64,000 nt of DNA from Singulisphaera acidiphila DSM 18658. Its GTDB lineage: Bacteria; Planctomycetota; Planctomycetia; Isosphaerales; Isosphaeraceae. A model generated the notes under the pieces. It did not search any database and was not told the DNA's origin. It worked only from the letters and a program-made list of their open reading frames with translations. The position numbers and the translations under genes are program-made. Below, one piece after another: positions 9,617-18,207 of this stretch. Location of the stretch: NCBI RefSeq assembly GCF_000242455.2, contig NC_019892.1:8318744-8382743 (forward strand), in the 5' to 3' direction. How positions within the stretch are numbered: the stretch's first letter is position 1; each line of letters opens with the position of its first letter.

Positions 9617-12079
9617 ATGAGCACCGCGGGACGCAAAGCGATCTCCTGTCTCGTTCTCGAATGGCTGTTGCTGAGCGCGCTCGCCTCGCCGGCATGCCCG
9701 GCGAGCCTCGACGTCGAGCCGGCCGAGGTCCACCTCACCGGGTCCGATCGCCGAGCCCAAATCTTGGTCACAGGAACCAGGGCCGACGGCCGGACGATCG
9801 ACCTGACCCACAACAACTCGCTGCAATACAAGAGCCTCAACCCCGAAGTCGCGGAGGTCGATCATCAGGGGCGGATCCGACCGACCGGCTCAGGCAACAC
9901 CTCCATCACCGTCCATCACGAAGGGGAAAACGCAAAAGTGCGGGTCGTGGTGGAAGACTTCGCCGATCACCGGCCCGTCTCGTTCATCTCCGAAGTCATG
10001 CCGATCCTCGCAAGACAAGGGTGCAACTCCGGCGCCTGCCACGGCAAGGCAAGCGGACAGAACGGATTTCGGCTCAGCCTGCTCGGCTCGGACCCCAGGT
10101 TCGACTATGAGAGCCTGGTCCGCGACGGCCGGGGCCGACGGGTCTTTCCCGCCGCGCCGGGGGCAAGCTTGCTGCTCCGTAAGCCCACCGCAGAGATCGG
10201 CCACGGCGGCGGCCGGAAGTTCGCGAGGGAATCTCCCGAATACCGCACCCTCGCCCGTTGGATCGCGCAAGGGATGCCCTTCGACCCCAGACAGGGCACC
10301 TCAGTCCTCAAAATCGAAGTCAGCCCGGCACGCCGGCGGATCGCCCCCAAAGGAACCCAGCAACTCCGCGTGACCGCCCAGCTCAGCGACGGATCAGAGG
10401 CCGACGTCACCCACCAGGCGCAGTACCAGTCGAACGCGCTCGACCTGGCCCTCGTCGACGAGTCCGGGCAAGTCGCGACGCTGGACGGCGTCGGTGAAGC
10501 CGCGATCATGGCCCGGTTCGGAGGACAAGTGGCGGTCTCCCGCGTCATCGTCCCACGCAACAACAACCCGGCACGCGAGGACCTGCCCCCCTCGACCAAT
10601 CCCATCGACCCCTTGATCTTCGGCAAGCTCCGCGAGCTTGGCATTCCCCCCAGCGCGACCTGCACTGACGCCGAATTCGCACGCCGCTCGGCGCTCGACC
10701 TCTGCGGGATCCTACCCGACCCGGACGAGGCCGCCGCATTCGAGGCGAGCCATGAACCGAGCAAGCGAGAGCGATGGGTCGACCGACTCCTCGAACGCCC
10801 CGAATGTGCGGATCTGTTCGCGATGAAGTGGTCGGCCATTCTGCGGAACAAGCGAAGCCTCGGTTCACTCTCACAACCAGGGACGTTCGCCTTCCATTCC
10901 TGGATCCGCGAGGCCCTGGCCGCGAACCTGCCTTACGACCGGTTCGCGGCGGCGATCCTGACAGCGAAAGGGGATTCCGCCGCGTCTCCTCCCGTCGTCT
11001 GGTTCCGGCACGCGAAGACGCTCGAGGAGCAGGTTGACGACACCGCCCAGCTCTTCCTGGGGGTCCGGCTCCAGTGCGCCCGCTGCCATCATCATCCGTT
11101 TGAGTCTTGGGGCCAAGACGATTACTACGGCTTCGCCGCCCTTTTCGCCCGGATCGGCCGTAAGCCAGGGCCCGACCCGGTCACACCGCGGATCTTCGTC
11201 ATCCCCGAAGGGCGGGCGACCGACCCCTTGACCGGCAAAACCTATGCTCCCCGCGTGCTCGGCGGATCCGCAATGCCCGACCTCGGCCCGCGCGACGACC
11301 CCAGGGAAGCGCTCGCCGAGTGGCTCCGCCGGCCCGACAACCCCTTCTTCGCCCGTGCCATCGTCAACCGCTACTGGAAGCATCTGTTCGGCCGAGGACT
11401 CGTCGAGCCCGAGGACGACATGCGAGCCAGCAACCCGCCTTCCAACCCTGAGTTGCTCGATTTCTTGGCTGCCGACTTCATCCGCCACGACTACGACCTG
11501 AAACAACTCCTCCGCCTGATGGCCACCAGCCGCGCGTACGACCGCTCGAGCCTCCCCGTCCCGGGGAACGAGCGCGACCGCCAGAACTTTGCCCGCTACG
11601 CCCCGCGCCGGCTCCCCGCCGAAGTCTTGCTCGACGCCATCGGCACCGTGACGGGCAGTCCCGAAGTGTTCGCCGGCTTGCCGCGCGACTTCCGCGCCAC
11701 GCAGCTTCCCGACGACGGCTTCGCCTCGACGCTCCTCGAGACCTTCGGCCGTCCCAAACGAGAAAGCGTCTGCGAATGCGAACGCTCGACCGAACCGAGC
11801 CTCTCGCAGAGCCTTCTCCTGCTGAACTCCCCGTCCCTTCAGCGTCAGCTCAGCGCCGACGCCGGTCGCGCCGCGCTCCTGGCAAACGATCCACGCCCCG
11901 ATCGCGACAAAGTCAGCCTGCTCTATCGGGTCGCCCTCTCCCGAGTCCCATCCGACGCTGAACAAGCGGTCTGCCTGGCCCACCTCGACCGCTTACGGTC
12001 CGATGGCCGCGTTCGCCAGGCCTACGAAGACCTGATCTGGACCTTGATCAACACCAAGGAATTCCTCTTCAACCAGTGA
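9617..12079 (+). CDS. DUF1549/DUF1553 secreted protein with cytochrome-c-like domain
   Basis: A planctomycete secreted protein of unknown biochemistry; such genes are often paired with DUF1501 genes, and a role in extracellular polymer use has been suggested for the group. Signal peptide: LVLEWLLLSALASPACPAS. A bacterial Ig-like region is at about 30-110. A planctomycete cytochrome-type domain follows with the unusual spacing CNSGACHG (Cys-X4-Cys-His) at about residue 135. DUF1549 is at about 320-500, with a second, canonical CARCH heme-type motif at about residue 490, and DUF1553 at about 550-790 (NPFFARAIVNRYWKHLFGRGLV). The ATG at 9617 precedes the signal peptide; the frame stays open to 9464. 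Its stop overlaps the convergent NsrR-like gene by 11 bases. Confidence 0.9.
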   Translation: MSTAGRKAISCLVLEWLLLSALASPACPASLDVEPAEVHLTGSDRRAQILVTGTRADGRTIDLTHNNSLQYKSLNPEVAEVDHQGRIRPTGSGNTSITVHHEGENAKVRVVVEDFADHRPVSFISEVMPILARQGCNSGACHGKASGQNGFRLSLLGSDPRFDYESLVRDGRGRRVFPAAPGASLLLRKPTAEIGHGGGRKFARESPEYRTLARWIAQGMPFDPRQGTSVLKIEVSPARRRIAPKGTQQLRVTAQLSDGSEADVTHQAQYQSNALDLALVDESGQVATLDGVGEAAIMARFGGQVAVSRVIVPRNNNPAREDLPPSTNPIDPLIFGKLRELGIPPSATCTDAEFARRSALDLCGILPDPDEAAAFEASHEPSKRERWVDRLLERPECADLFAMKWSAILRNKRSLGSLSQPGTFAFHSWIREALAANLPYDRFAAAILTAKGDSAASPPVVWFRHAKTLEEQVDDTAQLFLGVRLQCARCHHHPFESWGQDDYYGFAALFARIGRKPGPDPVTPRIFVIPEGRATDPLTGKTYAPRVLGGSAMPDLGPRDDPREALAEWLRRPDNPFFARAIVNRYWKHLFGRGLVEPEDDMRASNPPSNPELLDFLAADFIRHDYDLKQLLRLMATSRAYDRSSLPVPGNERDRQNFARYAPRRLPAEVLLDAIGTVTGSPEVFAGLPRDFRATQLPDDGFASTLLETFGRPKRESVCECERSTEPSLSQSLLLLNSPSLQRQLSADAGRAALLANDPRPDRDKVSLLYRVALSRVPSDAEQAVCLAHLDRLRSDGRVRQAYEDLIWTLINTKEFLFNQ

Positions 12080-12548
12080 CGGTCCCTGCCTCGTCGGCCT
12101 TGTCGCGTTGCAGCCGGAAGTCCCCCAGCAGAACGACTAGGTCCGCTCGCTGCGCCATGAATTGGTCGAGGGTATACTCGTCGAGAACCGTCAGAAAAGC
12201 CTGCTGAGCGCGATGGAGCGCCCCCTTTAACCCGCAGGAGGGGGCAATCGGACACGTATTCATCTCAGGATCAAAGCACTCGACAAGATAAAAATGAGGC
12301 TCGGTCCTCCGGATCAACCAACCGATGTTGATCTCCGCCGGGCTCATCGCAAGCCGCATCCCGCCGCCACGCCCCCTTTGGGCCTCAACCACCCCAAGCT
12401 CCGTCACCGTTTGCACCACCTTGACCAGATGGTGCTTCGAGATCCCATACGCCCGGCTGATTGCGTCGACCGAGACCACTTGCCCAGGGTGGCAAGCCAG
12501 GTAGAGCACCAGGCGCAAACTGTAATCGGAGAATTGAGTCAGATGCAA
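12069..12548 (-). CDS. Rrf2-family regulator, NsrR-like (Fe-S, probable NO sensor)
   Basis: DNA-binding regulator with an N-terminal winged helix and three cysteines spaced as in NsrR: CFDPEMNTCPIAPSC (Cys-X7-Cys-X5-Cys). The start of the domain, LHLTQFSDYSLRLVLYLA, and the recognition region ISRAYGISKHHLVKVVQTV also match NsrR more than IscR. NsrR proteins hold an Fe-S cluster that is damaged by nitric oxide, which relieves repression. The TTG at 12548 (TTG CAT CTG ACT) places the start where NsrR proteins begin, with GAGG about 10 bases upstream; a TTG at 12584 would add 12 residues. The c-type cytochrome gene at 12721 diverges from it and has operator-like sequence between them. Family assignment is strong; the NO role is inference. 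Confidence 0.88.
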   Translation of the reverse strand: MHLTQFSDYSLRLVLYLACHPGQVVSVDAISRAYGISKHHLVKVVQTVTELGVVEAQRGRGGGMRLAMSPAEINIGWLIRRTEPHFYLVECFDPEMNTCPIAPSCGLKGALHRAQQAFLTVLDEYTLDQFMAQRADLVVLLGDFRLQRDKADEAGTVTG

Positions 12549-12577
12549 CGGAGACGCCTCAGGAACCTGGCTGCGGG

Positions 12578-12605
12578 TTGACAAACGGCCCCCACCCCAT
12601 AATAT
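12578..12605 (+). promoter_or_regulatory. sigma-70-type promoter for the 12721 cytochrome gene
   Basis: TTGACA at 12578-12583 and TAATAT at 12600-12605 with a 16-base spacer. The -35 is a perfect consensus and the -10 keeps T1, A2, A5 and T6. It points to the gene at 12721, predicting a leader of about 110 bases. The -35 lies at the very start of the divergent NsrR-like frame. Confidence 0.6.
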
Positions 12606-12613
12606 GGATTCTC

Positions 12614-12635
12614 AATGCAAATTAAAAGCAGCATT
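12614..12635. promoter_or_regulatory. operator-like inverted repeat, candidate NsrR-like site
   Basis: AATGC (12614-12618) and GCATT (12631-12635) form an inverted repeat around an A-rich 12-base centre, directly downstream of the -10 box at 12600. The ATGC core resembles NsrR half-sites known from Escherichia coli, but the spacing is about 3 bases wider, so the match is only suggestive. Position across the predicted transcription start would suit repression. Confidence 0.45.
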
Positions 12636-12720
12636 CCCAGCCTCGACATGCTACCGTTAATTCGATAATTCCACAAAATTTTGCTTATGGATGTTGAGAG
12701 GCCATGAATGAGGGTGAACG

Positions 12721-14082
12721 ATGGCCGCAAGAGCCCGACCTTCGGCGAAGCGTAAGGTGAAAGTCTCAGCAGGAGGAACACTCCGGGTCTTCCTGGCGGG
12801 CTTGGCCACGTTCGCGGCCGGCACCACGGTCACCGGCCAGGATATTGAGCGGGCCCCGATCCACTATAGTTCGGCAGAGCCTCACAATGCGGTCGCGCAG
12901 CTCAAAGAACGGCTCGCCACGGGAGCGACGAAGCTCGAATTCGGGCCGGAGCACGGATACCTACGATCGCTGCTCCGCGCGCTCGACATCCCGGAGTCGT
13001 CGCAGATCCTCGTCTTCTCGAAGACGAGTCTGCAACGTGAGCGGATCTCGCCCAAGACACCGCGTGCCATCTACTTTAATGATGATGTGATGGTCGGCTT
13101 CTGCCTCCGCGGCCAGGTCATCGAGATCTCGGCCGTCGATGACGCCATCGGCACAACCTACTACACGCTCGAGCAGTCGCGTGAAGAAAAGTCCGTCCCG
13201 GAGCGGCAGACCGAGTCGTGCCTGCTCTGCCATAGTTCGTCGGCCAACCAGGGGGTCCCCGGCCATCTGGTCCGCTCCGTCTTCGTGGACCGCCAGGGGC
13301 TCCCGCTCTTGGCCAGCGGGACGTTCCGCACCGATCACACGAGCCCGCTCGCCGAGCGCTGGGGTGGTTGGTATGTGACCGGCACCAGCGGCCGGCAGAC
13401 GCACATGGGGAACATGATCAGCCAAGGGCCGAAACGGCCCGAGGAGATCGACAACACCGACGGGGTCAACGTGGTCGACCTCAAGGATCGATTCACCACG
13501 TCATTCTACCCGACGCCCCATAGCGACATTGTCGCGTTGATGGTGCTCGAGCATCAGGTCGGTATGCTCAACCGCCTGGCCCGCGCGGGGATGGAGACGC
13601 GCATGGCCCTCGACTATGAAAAAGAATTCAACAAGGCACTTGGCGAACCTCTCGATCAGGAGTCCAGCAGCGCCCGGTCCCGGATCCGGAGCGTTGGTGA
13701 GGCTGTGGTCCATTACATGCTGTTCCGCGACGAGGTCCACCTGACCGATCGAATTCAAGGCACGTCATCCTTCGAAACGGACTTCGCCGCTCGCGGACCC
13801 CGCGACTCCAAAGGCCGGTCCCTCCGCGACTTCGACCTCAAGACCCGGATCTTCCGTTACCCTTGCAGCTACCTGATCTATTCCCGCGCCTTCGACTCTC
13901 TTCCAAGCGCCGTGAAGGACTACGTCTATCAACGGCTCTGGGAGATCCTCAAAGGCCGAGGAACCAAGAAGGACGACCCGGTTCTGGCCGTGGACGACCG
14001 CGAAGCGATCCTCGAGATTCTCCGTGAGACAAAGCCTGGTCTGCCAGACTCCTGGAAGAAGGCCCCGGCCGCATCCCACTGA
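12721..14082 (+). CDS. exported c-type cytochrome-like protein of unknown function
   Basis: 453 residues. The N-terminus is basic then hydrophobic (LRVFLAGLATFAAGTTVTG), fitting export. One CXXCH heme-type motif is visible, ESCLLCHSSS at about residue 165, followed by VPGHLVRSVFVDRQGLPLLA. Several His and Met residues downstream (RTDHTS, QTHMGNM, LEHQVGML) could be heme ligands. I do not recognise an enzyme family beyond a conserved planctomycete-type cytochrome protein. ATG at 12721 with GAGGGTGA a few bases upstream. It diverges from the NsrR-like regulator, with a promoter and inverted repeat between them, so regulation by that protein is likely; an NO- or respiration-related role is inference. 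Confidence 0.75.
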   Translation: MAARARPSAKRKVKVSAGGTLRVFLAGLATFAAGTTVTGQDIERAPIHYSSAEPHNAVAQLKERLATGATKLEFGPEHGYLRSLLRALDIPESSQILVFSKTSLQRERISPKTPRAIYFNDDVMVGFCLRGQVIEISAVDDAIGTTYYTLEQSREEKSVPERQTESCLLCHSSSANQGVPGHLVRSVFVDRQGLPLLASGTFRTDHTSPLAERWGGWYVTGTSGRQTHMGNMISQGPKRPEEIDNTDGVNVVDLKDRFTTSFYPTPHSDIVALMVLEHQVGMLNRLARAGMETRMALDYEKEFNKALGEPLDQESSSARSRIRSVGEAVVHYMLFRDEVHLTDRIQGTSSFETDFAARGPRDSKGRSLRDFDLKTRIFRYPCSYLIYSRAFDSLPSAVKDYVYQRLWEILKGRGTKKDDPVLAVDDREAILEILRETKPGLPDSWKKAPAASH

Positions 14083-14209
14083 TTCGTACAACGGGCAGAG
14101 AGCCAGGAAACGCTCCATGCGAAAACGAACTCACTCCGAGTGCGATTGGCGGCTGTAGGCAGGCTCGGGTAAGCTGAGCAAAGCGGCGGAACGGAGTTGA
14201 GGGACGCTC

Positions 14210-15535
14210 ATGATCGAGGTGTTCGGGGAGTATGAGACGACCTGCGCCGGGGTGAGCCGACGGTCTGTCCTTCGCGCAGGGGGCTTGGCCCTGGCCGGAC
14301 TGACCGGGTTCGATCGACTTTCACGCCGTGCCAGCGCAAAAGGCTTCGACCGGACCAAAGAGACTGCCGTCATTCAGGTCATCCTCGACGGCGGCCCGTC
14401 CCAGATCGAAACCTACGACCCGAAACCCAATGCGCCGGCCGAATTCCGTGGCGAATTCCAGGCGATTCCAACCGTGGTCCCAGGGATCTCTCTCAGCGAA
14501 CTCTGTCCGCGTCAGGCGCGGGTGATGGATAAGCTGGCGATCCTCCGGAGCCTGCACCACACGACTTCCGACCATTCGGGCGGCACGCATTGGGTCATGA
14601 CGGGTTACCCGTCGAGCGACGCAACTCCACGCGGCAACGAACGGCCGAGTTCCGGCTCGATCGCGGCCCGGATGCTCGGGGCCCGACGACCCGGACTGCC
14701 GGCCTATGCCGGGATCCCACGGGCTCCTCGGTTCGGACAGGCTGCGTATCTCGGCCCTGGCTTCAACCCGTTCTCGCTCGACGGCGACCCGGCCGCGACG
14801 GCCAAGGTGCCGAATCTGGTGCCTCCCGAGGGACTCTCGCTCGACCGGCTCGACGATCGCCGCGACTTGCTCGCCAAGCTCGACCGAATCGACCGCCGCC
14901 GCGATGCCTCGGGGATGATGGAAGGGATGGACCGCTTCACGGCCGAGGCCTACGCCATGGTCACCGGCCCCGCCGCGCGGCGGGCCTTCGACCTGTCTCG
15001 GGAAGAAGCGACGACCCGCGATCGCTACGGCCGGACCTCGATCGGCCAGGCCTGTTTGCTCGCCCGCCGGCTGGTCGAGGCAGGGGTGACCTTCGTGACG
15101 GTCACGGATGGAGGCTGGGATCATCACACCCAGGTTGCCCCCCAGTGCCGAAAGCAGCTTCCGCCGCTCGACGCGGCGATCGCCAGCCTGGTTGAGGACA
15201 TTCACGATCGCGGACTCAGCCAGAAAGTCCTCCTCGTCGTCTGGGGAGAATTCGGCCGCACCCCGCGCGTCAACGGGGCGGGGGGCCGCGACCACTGGCC
15301 CGGGTGCATGAGCGCCCTGGTCGCGGGGGGCGGGCTCGTCACCGGGCAGGCCGTGGGAGCGACCAACAACAAGGGGGAAGCGCCGTCGGATCGCCCCTTG
15401 CGTCCCGAGGACCTGCTCCGTACAGTTTATCACGTCCTCGGTATCGACCCCGCCGCGGAGTTCCCCAACGAAGCCGGCCGTCCCTTGGCTGTCCTGAACC
15501 AGGGCCAACCGATCGCCGAACTCCTTCGAGGATAA
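14210..15535 (+). CDS. DUF1501 domain-containing protein
   Basis: Exported planctomycete protein of the DUF1501 family, which is related to the alkaline-phosphatase/sulfatase superfamily; substrate unknown. The N-terminus has a Tat-like signal, SRRSVLRAGGLALAGLTGF. Family stretches include VIQVILDGGPSQIETYDPKP, HHTTSDHSGGTHWVMTGYP, VTVTDGGWDHHTQ and LLVVWGEFGRTPRVN, with the conserved Asp/His residues that would bind metal. 441 residues is full length. ATG at 14210 with TTGAGGGA about 7 bases upstream. It is followed at 104 bases by the PPC-domain gene, and these two with the cytochrome-WD40 gene look like one transcription unit. Confidence 0.92.
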   Translation: MIEVFGEYETTCAGVSRRSVLRAGGLALAGLTGFDRLSRRASAKGFDRTKETAVIQVILDGGPSQIETYDPKPNAPAEFRGEFQAIPTVVPGISLSELCPRQARVMDKLAILRSLHHTTSDHSGGTHWVMTGYPSSDATPRGNERPSSGSIAARMLGARRPGLPAYAGIPRAPRFGQAAYLGPGFNPFSLDGDPAATAKVPNLVPPEGLSLDRLDDRRDLLAKLDRIDRRRDASGMMEGMDRFTAEAYAMVTGPAARRAFDLSREEATTRDRYGRTSIGQACLLARRLVEAGVTFVTVTDGGWDHHTQVAPQCRKQLPPLDAAIASLVEDIHDRGLSQKVLLVVWGEFGRTPRVNGAGGRDHWPGCMSALVAGGGLVTGQAVGATNNKGEAPSDRPLRPEDLLRTVYHVLGIDPAAEFPNEAGRPLAVLNQGQPIAELLRG

Positions 15536-15639
15536 GCCGCGCCCGCCCCCTTGATTTGTTTTGTTTTGCCCGCGCTTTTGCCTGCCATCAACGGATGCCC
15601 GTTGAAACGATGCCGAGGCCCCTGCCCTCGAGAGCGGCC

Positions 15640-18156
15640 ATGACCATCCCCCTCCGTTCCGCGCCCCTGATCGTCCTGCTGTTCGGGATACTCGGAGCCC
15701 CCAGACCGGGGCACGCTCAATGGCCGCAAGCCAAACTCACCGGCCTCTCCCGACTCGGGAGCCGCGTGGGCGAGTCGGTCGATGTCACGCTCAACGGAAC
15801 CGACCTCGAAGGGGTCCATTCCCTCTGGTTCGATCATCCCGGAATCCGGGCGTTCCATCTCAAGGGGACGACGTTTCGAGTCGCCTCCGCCCCCGGCACG
15901 CCGCTCGGACACCACGACATCCGCGCGGTCGGCACCTACGGCGTGACCAACCCTCGCACGTTCGTGCTGGGCGACCGGCCCGAAACGGTCGAGACCGAGC
16001 CCAACAACGTGGTGAGCCAGGCGAACATCGTCACGCTCAACTCGGTCATCAACGGTCAGATCACCGCAACCGACGTGGATGTCTTCGGATTCGATGGCAA
16101 AGCAGGCCAGCGTTTGCTGATCGAGCTGACCGCCGAACGGCTTGACAGCCGACTCGATGCCACGATCCATATCCTCAACGCCGACGGACGCGAGCTGGCG
16201 GAATGCCGTGACGCCCTGGGCGTCGACCCGTTCCTCGACCTGACCTTGCCCGCCGACGGCCGATACTTCATCAAGGTCCACGACGTGGTTTACGGGGGGT
16301 CGGCCGATCACTCCTACCGCCTAAGCTTGAGCGACGGCCCCCACCTCGACGCGATTCTCCCCACAGTCGCCACCCCCGGCGTTCCCACCTCGTTCACCCT
16401 GATCGGGAGGAACCTCGGTGGAACCCCTGCCCCTGATCTGCTGATCGACGGCCGGCCGATCGAGCGGAAGACGGTCACGATCACGCCCCCCGCCTCGGGC
16501 GAGATCGATCCCTTGGCCCCTTCGCTCCGCTTCTTCCCGTCCCCGGCCGCCCCGCGTCGCGGGTTCGAATACGTACTCGCGCTGCCGTCGGGGACGTCGA
16601 ACCCGCTGTTCATCGCCGAGGCCACCGAACCGGTCGTGCTGGAAGCAGAGCCGAACAACGACGACGAGCACGCCCAAGCGGTGACGCTCCCTTGCGACAT
16701 CTCCGGCACCTTCGGCGCCCCCAACGACAGCGACATCTATCGATTCTCCGCACGCAAGGGCGAAGTTTGGTGGATCGAGGCCACGGCGGAGCGGCTCGGT
16801 TCCCCCGCCGACCCCGCGTTCCTGATCCAGCAGGTCGTCGCCAAGGCCCCGCCCAAAGACCTGGGCTCGGCCGAGGACACCCCCGACCCAGGGGGCGGCC
16901 CACGATTCGGTGTCGGCTCCGTCGACGCTTCGCTTCGCTGGACGGTCCCTGAAGACGGCACCTATCAGGTGGTCATCAACGACCTCTACGCCTCTCAACG
17001 TGGGGATCCAAGGCTGGTCTACCGGCTCAACATCCGCCCCGAACGACCCGATTTTCGGCTCTTCGTCGTCCCCGCCAGCACCACCCTGGTTGACTCCTTG
17101 ACGATCGCCGCCGGGGGGCGAGCGACCGCCTACGTGCTGGCCTGGCGGACCGACGGGTTTGCCGGCCCGATCCACGTGGAGGCGGTCGACCTGCCGCCTG
17201 GCGTGCGCTGCGAGCCGGTGACGATCGCCACGGGCCAGGTCGTGGCGCCCGTCGTCTTCGAGGCGGAGGACGGGGCGAAACCTCGCGTCGGGACGGTCCA
17301 GCTCATCGGGCGGAGCCGCTTCGGCGACCGCAAGGACGAGCTCCACTACGTCTCGGGGGCGACCAAGCTCGGGCCGGATCTCACTCACCAGGCGATCGCC
17401 GGCACCATGATCTGGCCTCCGGGCAATCCCCTAACCCCGACGATGGCCCCCGCTCGGGTGAGCCGAGGGTTCGTCCTGGCCGTGGTCGAAGCCGGCCCGC
17501 TGACGCTCGCCGCATCGCCCCAGACCTTCATCGTGGCCCAGGGACATCAGCTCAATGTGCCCCTGACAGTCACACGGCGGAATGCGTTCGCCGAGGCGGT
17601 CACCGTCACCGCCGCCGACTTGCCCGCCAACGTCGTCAACGGAACCGCGACCATCGCCAAGGCGGAAGCCAGCGGCACCCTCCCACTCTTCGTGGCCAAG
17701 ACCGTCGCGCCGGGCGACTACACCTTCGTCGTTCGTGGGACCGGCCCTTTCCCGTTCAGCAAGGATCCAAACGCGAAGACGAAGCCGAACATCACCCTGA
17801 ACGAACCGTCGAACGCGATCAGGTTGGTGGTCCGCCCCGCGCCGGTGACCCTGACGGTGAACAACAAAGGGGGTGCACTCAAGCCGGGAGGGACTCTCGA
17901 GGTGGACCTGACGGTCGCCCGCCAAGGGGGGTTCGCCGACGACCTGACCGTAACCCTCACAGCCCCCCCTGCCCTGAAGCTTTCGGCCGCGCCGGTGACC
18001 ATCGCCGCGAGCCAGACGACGGCCAAATTTGTGGTCCAGGCAGCAGACGACAGTCCCGTCGGCGCCGCGGCGGGAGTGGCCGTTCGCGCGGTCGCAACGG
18101 TCCGGGGCGAATCGATCGAGGTGGATGAACCGCTCGTCCTGACTCTTGGCAAATAA
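15640..18156 (+). CDS. secreted PPC-domain protein
   Basis: 838 residues, function unknown. A clear signal peptide (APLIVLLFGILGAPRPGHA) ends before QWPQAKLTGLSRLG. Two bacterial pre-peptidase C-terminal (PPC) domains are marked by ETEPNN at about 110 and EAEPNNDDEHAQAV at about 330, each with the typical DVFGFDGKAGQRL or DIYRFSARKGEVW strand. Ig-like beta regions fill the C-terminal half. The ATG at 15640 is placed just before the signal peptide; ATGs at 15595 and 15610 and a longer frame back to 15304 are possible. It lies 104 bases after the DUF1501 gene and 51 before the cytochrome-WD40 gene. Probably surface-attached and carbohydrate- or protein-binding. Confidence 0.85.
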   Translation: MTIPLRSAPLIVLLFGILGAPRPGHAQWPQAKLTGLSRLGSRVGESVDVTLNGTDLEGVHSLWFDHPGIRAFHLKGTTFRVASAPGTPLGHHDIRAVGTYGVTNPRTFVLGDRPETVETEPNNVVSQANIVTLNSVINGQITATDVDVFGFDGKAGQRLLIELTAERLDSRLDATIHILNADGRELAECRDALGVDPFLDLTLPADGRYFIKVHDVVYGGSADHSYRLSLSDGPHLDAILPTVATPGVPTSFTLIGRNLGGTPAPDLLIDGRPIERKTVTITPPASGEIDPLAPSLRFFPSPAAPRRGFEYVLALPSGTSNPLFIAEATEPVVLEAEPNNDDEHAQAVTLPCDISGTFGAPNDSDIYRFSARKGEVWWIEATAERLGSPADPAFLIQQVVAKAPPKDLGSAEDTPDPGGGPRFGVGSVDASLRWTVPEDGTYQVVINDLYASQRGDPRLVYRLNIRPERPDFRLFVVPASTTLVDSLTIAAGGRATAYVLAWRTDGFAGPIHVEAVDLPPGVRCEPVTIATGQVVAPVVFEAEDGAKPRVGTVQLIGRSRFGDRKDELHYVSGATKLGPDLTHQAIAGTMIWPPGNPLTPTMAPARVSRGFVLAVVEAGPLTLAASPQTFIVAQGHQLNVPLTVTRRNAFAEAVTVTAADLPANVVNGTATIAKAEASGTLPLFVAKTVAPGDYTFVVRGTGPFPFSKDPNAKTKPNITLNEPSNAIRLVVRPAPVTLTVNNKGGALKPGGTLEVDLTVARQGGFADDLTVTLTAPPALKLSAAPVTIAASQTTAKFVVQAADDSPVGAAAGVAVRAVATVRGESIEVDEPLVLTLGK

Positions 18157-18207
18157 GGGCGTGTGTCATACGCCGCTCGCATCAGACTTTGAGGAGAGAA
18201 ATCCCCA

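Noticed and set aside
10871..11983. 370-codon minus-strand frame inside the DUF1549/1553 gene
   Set aside because: Shadow of the plus-strand gene; translation is compositionally biased and motif-free.
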